From CAWBXL01 sp963837365 (GTDB taxonomy: Bacteria > Acidobacteriota > Terriglobia > Terriglobales > Acidobacteriaceae), in contig CAWIMW010000007.1 in the NCBI GenBank assembly GCA_963837365.1, positions 62,001 to 126,000 on the forward strand: a DNA stretch of 64,000 nt, read 5' to 3'. The position numbers and the translations under genes are program-made. Below the pieces are notes generated by a model, which saw nothing but the letters and a program-made list of their open reading frames with translations, was not told the DNA's origin and did no database searches. Positions 51,951 through 60,065 of this stretch are shown here, piece by piece (within the stretch, counting starts at the first letter, position 1; each line of letters opens with the position of its first letter).

Positions 51951-51968
51951 GGGTGAAGAATGGGTGAA
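51951..51968. promoter_or_regulatory. 11-bp-spaced direct repeats, candidate operator
   Basis: GGGTGAA occurs at 51951-51957 and 51962-51968, exactly 11 bases apart, with a weaker GGGAGATA at 51937. This is the head-to-tail, one-turn spacing bound by OmpR/PhoB-type winged helices. It lies between the regulator and the secreted-protein gene it diverges from. Confidence 0.5.
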
Positions 51969-52051
51969 CCCGTAAGTTGTTGATGGGCCATGACGTTTGC
52001 CACAAGTCGCTGTCGGGGTGCTATAGTTTTGGCCCGGTTCGACTACGTGCT

Positions 52052-53914
52052 GTGATCGCTTCTCCCTACCAATTCGGTGAATTTGAGCTGGATTGCGCCC
52101 GCTATGAGCTGCGGCGTAACGGCCAGCCCCTCAAGCTTGAGCGCATCCCCATGGATTTGCTCATCCTGCTGATCGAGAAGGATGGCAACGTGGTGGCGCG
52201 GCAAGAGATCATCGAGCGGCTTTGGGGCAAAGATGTTTTTGTGGATACCGAGCACGGGATCAATACCGCGATCCGCAAGATCCGCATGGTATTGAAAGAC
52301 GATCCCGAACAGCCACGTTACATTCAGACCGTAACCGGAAAAGGCTACCGGTTTGTCGCCGATCGCAAAAACGGGCAGCCTTCAGCTCACCCGGCAATAC
52401 AAGCGGCGGCCACTCCCTCGGCGCAGGTTCCCATACCAGCCACGCCACGCCGCTGGTGGCCTGTAGCCTCCGCAGTTTTAGGACTAGGTCTGATTGCGGC
52501 TGCACTGTTGACCTTCAATGCAGGCGGACTTCGAATTCGCCTGTTTGAACACCCAGCGCAAATTCGCTCCATTGCGGTTCTCCCACTGAGCAATCTTTCC
52601 GGCGATCCCCAGCAGGACTACTTCGCCGATGGCATGACTGATGAACTCATCACCATGCTGGCCAAAAATACTTCTCTGCGCGTGGTCTCGCGCACTTCCG
52701 CCATGCGCTTTAAAGGTGTCCAGAAACCTGTGGGGGAGATTGCGCGCGAACTGGGGGTCGACGGCATCCTCGAAGGATCGGTGGAAAAATCCGGGAATCG
52801 CGTGCATATGACCGTGCAGCTGATCCATGCGCCCAGCGATACCCACATCTGGGCGGAGAGTTACGACCGCGATTTCACGGATGCCCTGTCCCTTCCGTCG
52901 GAATTGTCCCAGGCTGTGGCTAAACAAATTAATGCGGTTATCTCTCCCAGCCACCGCAAAATAGAAGTCAATGCCGGAGCTTACGACGCCTATTTGCGTG
53001 GACGATATTTCTGGTTCCAGAACAATTTGGACCGCAGCCTGGAAAATTTTCGGAAAGCCATCCAGATCCAGCCGAATTATGCTGCGGCCTGGAGCGGCCT
53101 CTGCGATGCTTACGTCGTAAAAGCGGTGGACATGGAAGCCCCGGCAAAAGATGTGATGGCACCGGCCGCTGAAGCCTGCCATAGAGGCGTAGAGCTGGAT
53201 GATTCGTTGGCCGAGGCCCACAGTTCACTGGCGGGTTTGTACCTGTTTGGCGACTGGGACCCGAGGCGCGCGGATGAAGAGGTACTTCGCTCTCTTGCAT
53301 TGGATCCCAATCGCGCCGAGACCCATCACCTGCGGGCGTACATCCTGTTGGCGCTCAATCGCGGGCAGGAGTCCATAGAGGAGCAAAAACGCTCCACCGA
53401 ACTGGATCCGTTTGCACGCCCCTGGGCCCTCGGTAAGGTATACATGCAGCAACGCCAATTCGATGCGGCCCTGAGCGAATTACGTGTGCGCGCAGAAGCC
53501 CAGCCGCAAGATCTCATCACCCTTTACATGCTCTATCAGGCCTACGGTCATAAGGGAATGCCAAACCAAGAGCTACAGGTAATGAAACAGCTTTCGGCAT
53601 TGATCGGCGGTACAAAAGGGGTGGATGAAGTGCAACGCGCTTTTGGCAAAGGCGGTCTGAAAGCTGTCGCCGATTTGAGGCTCAATAAGCTGAAGGCCCG
53701 TGCCCGTACCGCATACATTTCGCCGATGAACTTGGCGATGGTGAGCGCCGCGGCTGAGCGTAAAGAGGAGGCATTGAAATATCTTGAAGAGGCCTACGCA
53801 GAACGCTCCCCGTGGCTGATACTGGTGCAGGGAGAGCCGGGCTTTGACTTCCTGCATTCCGACGAGCGCTATCGGGTGCTTATCAGGAAAATAGGCTTGC
53901 CGGAGACCAACTGA
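52052..53914 (+). CDS. membrane-bound winged-helix/TPR transcription regulator (CadC/ToxR-like)
   Basis: 620 residues. An OmpR-type winged helix (about 5-105: FGEFELDCARYELRRNGQPL, RQEIIERLWGKDVFVDTEHG, YIQTVTGKGYRFVA) is followed by one membrane segment (WWPVASAVLGLGLIAAALLT), a TolB-N-like domain (IAVLPLSNLSGDPQQDYFAD, LRVVSRTSAMRFKG) and TPR units to the C-terminus. It is the intact paralogue of the split gene at 40255-41995. The CadC-like layout would let an outside signal control DNA binding directly. The GTG at 52052 fits the family start; TTG 51977 and ATG 51983 are also in frame. Confidence 0.82.
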   Translation: MIASPYQFGEFELDCARYELRRNGQPLKLERIPMDLLILLIEKDGNVVARQEIIERLWGKDVFVDTEHGINTAIRKIRMVLKDDPEQPRYIQTVTGKGYRFVADRKNGQPSAHPAIQAAATPSAQVPIPATPRRWWPVASAVLGLGLIAAALLTFNAGGLRIRLFEHPAQIRSIAVLPLSNLSGDPQQDYFADGMTDELITMLAKNTSLRVVSRTSAMRFKGVQKPVGEIARELGVDGILEGSVEKSGNRVHMTVQLIHAPSDTHIWAESYDRDFTDALSLPSELSQAVAKQINAVISPSHRKIEVNAGAYDAYLRGRYFWFQNNLDRSLENFRKAIQIQPNYAAAWSGLCDAYVVKAVDMEAPAKDVMAPAAEACHRGVELDDSLAEAHSSLAGLYLFGDWDPRRADEEVLRSLALDPNRAETHHLRAYILLALNRGQESIEEQKRSTELDPFARPWALGKVYMQQRQFDAALSELRVRAEAQPQDLITLYMLYQAYGHKGMPNQELQVMKQLSALIGGTKGVDEVQRAFGKGGLKAVADLRLNKLKARARTAYISPMNLAMVSAAAERKEEALKYLEEAYAERSPWLILVQGEPGFDFLHSDERYRVLIRKIGLPETN

Positions 53915-53923
53915 TTTGCCCCA

Positions 53924-55390
53924 TTATTTCTGCGCGCTTTGCTCTTTTCTTTTCTTCGCCTCTTCCTCAAAGTATTTCTGAAACTTGTCCCAGGTAGGCT
54001 GGAGCTGCTGCGGATCGTGGACCAGCGAGGCGAAAAATGCGGTAGCGTCCACCTCTCCGGGCATACCGCCGATATTGCGCCAATTCGCCGGCTGCGGCGG
54101 TCCGCCCGGCGAGCCGGCAGGAGGAATGATTGACGGAAGTTGGAACGCATACATGCTCCCCCCAGCAAGGGGTTCATGCGGATACTGCAAAAGCCAGCCG
54201 CAATTGTGTGCGTCTAGAATGTAGCCCGCCGACACTACGACCCAACGGCCTCCATCGCTCACAGCCGGGTTCTGGCAGTTCCATGTTTCGGCCTGTTTCA
54301 TGTACACGGTCGGATCGAAGAAACCGTATGCATCCAGCGGTACGCGTTGTAACCCGCGGGATCGGGCCCAATCTGCCACTTCAGGCAATGACTGGTTCCA
54401 GTCGAGATTGGAATCATTCACCAGCTCGTAGTTGGGCCGCCCCATGCTCAAAGTGTTGAGGAACGGCATGTAGTGGGGATAAATACGGATTGCCAGGACG
54501 ATCAACACTGCTGCCAATGCTGCTGTGAGCCAGGCACTCGGGCGCGCACCTGGCCAACCTGAGTTACGCAACGCCTCCAGCATGCGCGGCAACGGCGCCA
54601 GCAGCAAAATGATGAGCGCCAGTGGCGTCAAAAAATGACGGATGCTGATGGTCAGCCGGCTGAGGACGCAGGCAGCAAAGAACATCAACAGAAACGTCCA
54701 CACCGCGCGCCAGTGCAGTTCCATCCCGTCGCGCACCGGAGAAAGCCCGGTTTTCAAGCGTGATTTCGTCACCCGCCGGACAACCAACGCCAAGAGCAGC
54801 AGGCCAAGAAACGCCAGCGGCGATTTCAGCAAAAACAGTATTGGGAAGTAAAACCACTCTCCGTGGGGATAAGTGTGGCCAAGGATGAAAGTTGGCCGGC
54901 TGGCGGTGAACAGGAACGTGGCGAAACCTTGCAGGAAAATCCAAATGGGCATCAACGCACGCCGCAAAAATGGGGATGCGGGAAAGTGGGGAATGACCGA
55001 GAACGAAGCGGTCGGTTGTTCCCAGGAGCAGATCAAATACGTGAAATACACGACCAAGGCGGCCAGCACTGTGCCTTTGATTAACGCTCCCCAGCGTTTG
55101 CGGCGCCAGGCTCGTAACTCGGCCTTTTCGGATGGCATGCCCGGGAACGCGGCCGGATGCGCAGGCTGACGATGAACGCGACAAAACAGAAAAACAAAAG
55201 TCCGGCGGAAAACTTGGAGAGAATCGCAGCTCCCAGAGCAAAGCCGAACCTGAGCACATTTCCGCGGGAAGGCGTTTGCCACATGCCGGCAAAAGCCCAC
55301 ATGGTCAGCAGAGAAAAAAGCGTGACCACCGTGTCTGAGAGAACCAGCGGCCCAAACGCAATGAACGCCGGCATGGTGGCAAAGGCGCAC
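53924..55390 (-). pseudogene. C-terminal part of a frame-broken family 39-type glycosyltransferase
   Basis: This frame supplies residues following about 55150: AFPGMPSEKAELRAWRRKRW, then helices such as VLAALVVYFTYLICSW and ILFLLKSPLAFLGLLLLALV, the luminal motif PNYELVNDSNLDWNQSLPEV, and a C-terminal extracytoplasmic domain (VPLDAYGFFDPTVYMKQAET). Codons before about 55150 are out-of-frame readings. Joined to the first part it gives a 640-residue glycosyltransferase, matching dolichyl-phosphate-mannose-type or ArnT-like enzymes of Acidobacteria. It converges with the regulator at 52052. Confidence 0.75.
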
Positions 55391-55854
55391 AGAGAAAGCA
55401 GCCCGCCGGCTGGGCTCGTCAGTCGTTTACCATAGACGTAAAGTACCCATCCCAGCAGCAGGGTTACCAGCAGCATGGGAACGCGCGCCCACCACACGGT
55501 GCTGATGGGGTCATTCCAAGTGGCGATGAAGTAATGCCCGAACACCCATTGCCCGATGTATTGCTTGAAAAAGCCCTGGTCGCTGAATGTCCACGAGACA
55601 TGCGTGTAGTCAGCTTTGGCGCCCCGCAAGGCGAGCGGGATTCCCGCCAGGATTTTGCTCAGCGGCGGGTGTTCCATGTTCAGTCGTAGATCGAGTTTTT
55701 GAACGTAGCTGGTCCCGGCTGCGATGTGGGAAAGTTCATCGAAAGTAACCGACTCCCGCCGCGCGGCGCCTCCGGCAAGTATGCCCATCAAGGCCACAAG
55801 AAGGACGGCTGCAGCGGTGATAACTTTCGATTGGAGCGTGCGTTCAGAGGTCAT
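55081..55854 (-). pseudogene. N-terminal part of a frame-broken family 39-type glycosyltransferase
   Basis: 257 residues: a membrane helix (VITAAAVLLVALMGILAGGA), the first outer loop with the catalytic acidic residues in SVTFDELSHIAAGTSYV, NMEHPPLSKILAGIPLAL, and several more helices (VPMLLVTLLLGWVLYVYGKR). After FFCFVAFIVSLRIRP (about 55160) the frame departs from the family. The break is in GC-rich sequence (CGGCCGCGTTCCCGGG), where base-calling deletion is a real possibility. The substrate is a membrane-bound lipid-sugar in this family. Confidence 0.78.
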
Positions 55855-56084
55855 ATCTGAGATACGAATCTACTGCGGCTCAAGTTCTGGACTGGCGGGA
55901 ACGCCAAAAGTATATACGACCGGACATCCAGAAAATGCAGCTATACTTAGGCTTGGCGTGCAGGACGCCACCCGTCCGCGGACAGGACCGAGTCCACCTG
56001 AGTGAATTTGAAAATCAAGGTTCCTAACGAACCTCCTTTTCGCCCGTACCGGCGGACTCGGGCATGACCTGAAGGAGGTCCGTC

Positions 56085-57329
56085 ATGGCTGATCGTCACT
56101 TTCCTGTCCGTCCTAACCTCGAACAACTCAAACACCAAGCCAAGGATTTACTGCGCGCTGTCAGGCGCGGGGATGCTTCGTCGGTCGCAGACTTCCAGAA
56201 ACATCACGCGAAGCAAATTGACCCCGGCCAGGCGAAACTGGCCGATGCTCAATTCGCGCTGGCAAGAAGTTATGGACTGCCGAGTTGGCCTCGCTTGGTC
56301 GTTGCCTGCCGGATGACGAACGCGATCTGGGCCGGAGATATGGCCACGGTTCGTGAGTTGATCATGAAAGATCCAAAGCTACTGCACGAAGACGCTCGTG
56401 GCGTGAAAGGCAACTGGGGACCACCGATGTCCTACGCCGCGAACCTCGGCCGGGACGAAATCATTCAGATGCTTCACGAGTTCGGCGCAAAGGATCTCCA
56501 GCACGCTTTTTCCCGCGCCTGTCTTCAGGGAAGGATTGAAACCGCCAAGCGTCTTCATGCGATTGGCGGTCGACTCGCGCCCGGTGCAGTGATGGGGCCT
56601 TGCGAGACTTTGTCTGCGACGGGCCTGGAATTTCAGCTTCAACTCGGCGCTGAACTCGCCGATCAGCACGGCGATCCTCTGGCGCCCTGTGCTCTGGTTC
56701 TGCAAACGTACAGTCGCAATCCGAAAGGGAAACATCGCTGCCTGGAAGTCATGGCTCAACATGGGGTCCATCTTCCCGACACTCCGACAATGGCAATGCA
56801 TCGCGGACGAAATGATTTGCTGGAAAAACATCTGCAACGCGACCTTCATTTGTTCAGCCGAACTTTCTCTCACCAAGAAATCTATCCACCAGAATTAGGC
56901 TGCCATACCGATCATTCTCTTGCGCTCCAAGGCACGCCACTTGCGGGGACAACGCTATTGCACCAGTGCGTAGATTTTGACGAGTTCGAGATTGCTCGTT
57001 GGATGCTCGAGCATGGGGCCGATGTAAACGCAAAGGCGGAAGTTGACGACGAAGGCTTCGGTGGCCATACGGCGCTATTCGGGTGTGTAGTCTCGCAGCC
57101 TTACCGCACCAATTTGCGGACCGACGACAGCTTTGCCCGCTTCCTCCTGGACCATGGGGCAGACCCGAATGTCCGTGCTTCGCTGCGAAAGCGCCTCCGC
57201 TTTGTGGAAGACGAGACGATGCACGAGTACCGCGATGTCACGCCGCTCTCCTGGGGGAAGCAATTTCACGATCAGGATTGGGTCAATAGAAGTGCGATGC
57301 GGTTGATTGCCGAGCGTGGCGTGAAATGA
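56085..57329 (+). CDS. ankyrin-repeat protein
   Basis: The 414-residue protein begins with a helical segment (PNLEQLKHQAKDLLRAVRRG). Ankyrin repeats include SYAANLGRDEIIQMLHEFGA, AFSRACLQGRIETAKRLHAI, TTLLHQCVDFDEFEIARWML, and FARFLLDHGADPNVRA. No signal peptide or catalytic motif is visible, so it is likely a cytoplasmic protein-binding scaffold. AAGGAGG stands eight bases before the ATG. It is divergent from the glycosyltransferase gene. Confidence 0.85.
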   Translation: MADRHFPVRPNLEQLKHQAKDLLRAVRRGDASSVADFQKHHAKQIDPGQAKLADAQFALARSYGLPSWPRLVVACRMTNAIWAGDMATVRELIMKDPKLLHEDARGVKGNWGPPMSYAANLGRDEIIQMLHEFGAKDLQHAFSRACLQGRIETAKRLHAIGGRLAPGAVMGPCETLSATGLEFQLQLGAELADQHGDPLAPCALVLQTYSRNPKGKHRCLEVMAQHGVHLPDTPTMAMHRGRNDLLEKHLQRDLHLFSRTFSHQEIYPPELGCHTDHSLALQGTPLAGTTLLHQCVDFDEFEIARWMLEHGADVNAKAEVDDEGFGGHTALFGCVVSQPYRTNLRTDDSFARFLLDHGADPNVRASLRKRLRFVEDETMHEYRDVTPLSWGKQFHDQDWVNRSAMRLIAERGVK

Positions 57330-57402
57330 CCGTAGGAGGCCAACGTTTTTACCCAGGGCGTAAATCAGTCCGAATAAGCCGCAAAGCGGCGAAAGATTGC
57401 AG

Positions 57403-57441
57403 CCCAGGGCGAAGGGCGTGGTGTTCGCCCTTCGCCCTGGG
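57403..57441. repeat. perfect 16-bp hairpin in the ankyrin-ilvE gap
   Basis: CCCAGGGCGAAGGGCG and CGCCCTTCGCCCTGGG are perfect 16-base arms with a 7-base loop. Around it lie two smaller hairpins with the same tail: GCCGCAAAGCGGC-GAAAG (57378) and GCCCCGAAGGGGC-GAAAG (57463). No U-tract follows, so this looks like a palindromic repeat cluster more than a terminator. Confidence 0.6.
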
Positions 57442-57579
57442 TCAGAAACAAACAAGTGGCAAGCCCCGAAGGGGCGAAAGAAACCCAAGCCCCGAATTTG
57501 AATCACCTGATGGCAATCCCAAGGCCCCTGGAGCGCGGAGTATAATTTAAGGACTGTTCGTCACGATTTAAGGAGCATT

Positions 57580-58527
57580 ATGGCCCTCCAGAAGACGGAA
57601 AACATCTGGCACAACGGCAAATTGGTCCCCTGGGACAAAGCCACCATCCACGTCATGTCCCATGTGGTCCACTACGGATCGGCAGTATTTGAAGGTGTGC
57701 GTTGCTATGCCCCGCAGGGCAGCCCTGCCATTTTTCGCGCCCCGGAGCATATGCAGCGACTTCTGGATTCGGCCAAGGTTTACCGCATGGATGTGGATTA
57801 CTCGGTGGACGAGCTGGTCTCCGCGACAAGCGAGTTGATCAAGGCAAACGGCGCATGGCCCTGCTACATTCGCCCAATTGTGTTGCGGGGATACGGCGAA
57901 ATGGGCGTGAGCCCGCTGAACTGCCCGGTCGAGGTTTACATCGCGAATTATCCCTGGGGTAAGTACCTGGGCGGCGAAGGCAACGAAGGCGTGGATGTCT
58001 GCGTTTCCTCCTGGAACCGCCTGGCGCCGAACACATTGCCCGCGATGGCCAAAGCCGGCGCCAACTACATGAATTCCCAGCTCATCAAGATGGAAGCGGT
58101 GTTGAATGGTTATTCCGAAGGCGTAGCACTCGATACCAACGGATACGTAAGCGAAGGTTCCGGCGAAAATGTTTTTGTGGTCCGCAATGGCGTACTGCAA
58201 ACCGCGCCTCTGGGGAACTCAGTGTTACCCGGTATCACCCGCGATTCGGTGCTGAAGATCGCCCGCGACCTGGGAATCACAGTGGTAGAAGCGGGTATCC
58301 CGCGTGAGATGCTCTACATCTCCGACGAAGTCTTCTTCACTGGCACCGCCGCCGAGGTCACGCCCATCCGTTCGGTGGACAAGATCAGCGTGGGCAAAGG
58401 CGTAGTCGGCCCGGTCACCAAGGCGGTGCAGAAGGAATTCTTCGCCATCGTCCGCGGTGAGAAGCCGGACCGTTACAAATGGCTCACCCCAGTGGCGGTC
58501 GGAAGCAAGCAACCAGTCGGAGTATAA
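57580..58527 (+). CDS. ilvE: branched-chain amino acid aminotransferase
   Basis: The 315-residue class IV PLP enzyme makes or degrades leucine, isoleucine and valine. It begins with MSHVVHYGSAVFEGVRCY, and the PLP lysine is Lys158 in AMAKAGANYMNSQLIKMEA. Later motifs are EGSGENVFVVRNG, GITRDSVLKIARDLGI and DEVFFTGTAAEVTPI. AAGGAG lies eight bases before the ATG and a TATAAT at 57541-57546 may be its -10. Confidence 0.95.
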   Translation: MALQKTENIWHNGKLVPWDKATIHVMSHVVHYGSAVFEGVRCYAPQGSPAIFRAPEHMQRLLDSAKVYRMDVDYSVDELVSATSELIKANGAWPCYIRPIVLRGYGEMGVSPLNCPVEVYIANYPWGKYLGGEGNEGVDVCVSSWNRLAPNTLPAMAKAGANYMNSQLIKMEAVLNGYSEGVALDTNGYVSEGSGENVFVVRNGVLQTAPLGNSVLPGITRDSVLKIARDLGITVVEAGIPREMLYISDEVFFTGTAAEVTPIRSVDKISVGKGVVGPVTKAVQKEFFAIVRGEKPDRYKWLTPVAVGSKQPVGV

Positions 58528-58616
58528 TCAGGCCCGTCAAATTTACAGAAGGGGCGCCCGGCGCTCCTTCTGTCCTCTTTTAAAGTAAAACCAACCGTTA
58601 CCCATACGGAGGAATT

Positions 58617-59282
58617 ATGTCTCAAGGCCTCACTCCCGATTTTGCCGAGGGCTATCGCTGGATGATGCTAGACGGCATCAAGCGCGAAGCCGAAATCACC
58701 AAAAAAGTATTCGCCGCAATTCCCGACGCCAAGTCCGATTACAAACCCGATCCCCACGCCCGCACGGCCTGGGAACTCGCCTGGCACGTGGCCAACACCG
58801 ATGTCCAGTTTCTCGACGCCATCGCCGACCTGAAGTTCGATATGGAGGCCATGCAAACTCCTCGCGCCGACAAGCCTACCAACGTCAGCGAACTGGTCGC
58901 ATGGTATGAAAAGCATATGCAGCGCGGAGCGACGCGGGTCGCAACCATGTCGACAGAACAGCTGCTTACTCCGGTTGAATTTGTTGGGGTGTTCAATTTT
59001 CCTGCGGTGTTTTACCTGGGATTCTTGAACAATCACAGCATCCATCATCGCGGCGAGCTGGCCACTTACCTGCGGCCGATGGGATCGAAGTGTCCTTCGA
59101 TTTACGGCGGCAGTTACGATGAGCCGTTCCAGCCACCGGCCCGGCGGAGAACCCGGCAGCGTAAGGCTGCGAACTTTAGGAAATTGCCGACGAGCCGCCC
59201 ACAAAGGGCGGCTCTTCGGCTTCAGCGCTACTTTCCCGCACCATACTACTTTTACCGGATATTTTTCGAAATCCCGGTCTGA
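58617..59282 (+). CDS. DinB-family protein, probable frame-shifted 3' end
   Basis: The first 175 residues are a DinB/YfiT four-helix protein: AFAAIPDAKSDYKPD-type start, WELAWHVANTDVQFLDA with a metal-site His, and FLNNHSIHHRGELATYLRPMG with the two other His. The last 40 residues (RRTRQRKAANFRKLPTSRPQ) are Arg-rich, not family-like, and run over a hairpin. In the next frame the gene would end PAENPAA at TAA 59162-59164, giving a normal length. One missing base near 59140-59150 would explain it. The likely native end is 59164. Confidence 0.8.
   Translation: MSQGLTPDFAEGYRWMMLDGIKREAEITKKVFAAIPDAKSDYKPDPHARTAWELAWHVANTDVQFLDAIADLKFDMEAMQTPRADKPTNVSELVAWYEKHMQRGATRVATMSTEQLLTPVEFVGVFNFPAVFYLGFLNNHSIHHRGELATYLRPMGSKCPSIYGGSYDEPFQPPARRRTRQRKAANFRKLPTSRPQRAALRLQRYFPAPYYFYRIFFEIPV
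59186..59220. terminator. hairpin between converging dinB and PIN-toxin remnant
   Basis: GCCGA, then AGCCGCCC, loop ACAAA, then GGGCGGCT and TCGGC, with a short mismatch between the two stem blocks. No long U-tract is present on either side. Its position just past the expected dinB stop supports a terminator role. Confidence 0.55.
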
Positions 59283-59626
59283 GGTAAGAACGACCATTTC
59301 CTCGACCAACGCTTGGGCAATGATAAGGCGGTCAAAAGGGTCTTTATGGTGGAGCGGCAAGTCGAACACTTTAGCGCGTGATTTGGTTAGCGGCGAGCGG
59401 TTGAATATTTTGCTCCGCTAATCGTCTGGGGATGTAACTCGGAGGGGCCTCTGGCAGAACGTATTTTCCTAATTGTGTGCTTTGATGCAGATTTCCCAGG
59501 TACTGCCGATCGAAAGATAAACCTCCGCTGTTTCGTTGCTGAGGACCGCGCGCCCTGCGTCTCCAATATTCTCCGGCGCGAGCTTACACTCCATAGCCAG
59601 ACCATCGTGTCGAGAAGATATTTCAT
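59252..59626 (-). pseudogene. remnant of a PIN-domain toxin
   Basis: PIN-domain pieces appear in three frames. MKYLLDTMVWLWSV opens at 59626; then PENIGDAGRAVLSNETAEVY and STWEICIKA; then LGKYVLPEAPPSYIPRRLAE with QNIQPLAANQITR; then KVFDLPLHHKDPFDRLIIAQ and LVVLTSDRDF-type ending (VEEMVVLTSDRDFEKYPV). All acidic active-site positions can be found, but at least three frame changes prevent translation as one protein. It overlaps the antitoxin remnant by four bases (ATGA). The multiple breaks fit real decay better than a single error. Confidence 0.7.
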
Positions 59627-59895
59627 TTGTCTTTTTTGGTGGGGCTCGACAACGGCAGGAAGCTCTCCCCCGTAAAACGCTTCGAGCAAATCATCCGGAA
59701 GGGTGTCGGAATCCTCGGCAATCCAGACTTTCCCGCGATCCATTCCGAGTGGGCGAGCTTTCCCTTTGGGTTGGAGAGGCGCCAGCCGGGCCACTGGCAC
59801 TCCCGCCTTTGCGATGATGATCTCTTCCCCCCTTGACTAACTCGCTCAATCAGTTTGGAGAAGTGGGTTTTCGCTTCATGGATGTTAATTTCCAT
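59623..59895 (-). pseudogene. remnant of a Phd/YefM-type antitoxin
   Basis: It opens MEINIHEAKTHFSKLIERVS, a good Phd-type N-terminus with AGAGGA before the ATG. At a run of six Gs (near 59833, minus strand) the frame breaks. Restoring a seventh G lets the rest read EEIIIAKAGVPVARLAPLQP, then GMDRGKVWIAEDSDTLPDDL and LEAFYGGEL. A second shift at a run of As (near 59632) decides whether it stops at TGA 59625-59623 or fuses to the toxin. Both breaks are in homopolymers. Confidence 0.72.
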
Positions 59896-59901
59896 TCCTC
59901 T

Positions 59902-59932
59902 ATTATAGACTAAGTCCATAGACTAAGTCTAT
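59902..59932 (-). promoter_or_regulatory. promoter with tandem palindromic operator of the Phd/PIN operon
   Basis: ATAGACTAAGTCTAT (59918-59932) is a perfect palindrome. A second copy with one mismatch, ATAGACTAAGTCCAT, lies 13 bases away at 59905-59919. TATAAT (minus strand, 59907-59902) overlaps the second copy, with a fair -35 (AGACTT) 17 bases upstream. Phd-type antitoxins bind such paired palindromes to repress their operon. Confidence 0.65.
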
Positions 59933-60065
59933 TTAGATTACCGTCATTTTTCGATATTCACTTAACACTCATCAGTCCAATTACTTAGGTCATCTTGGGC
60001 TTGATGCCGATTGGGTAGATCATACGCATAGCAGTCTGCCCAATCCGCTGGGGGAAGAGTCTCGA

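Noticed and set aside
58668..59369. Long minus-strand frame covering dinB as a single gene
   Set aside because: Only its first 60 codons resemble a PIN domain end; the remainder is the reverse reading of dinB.
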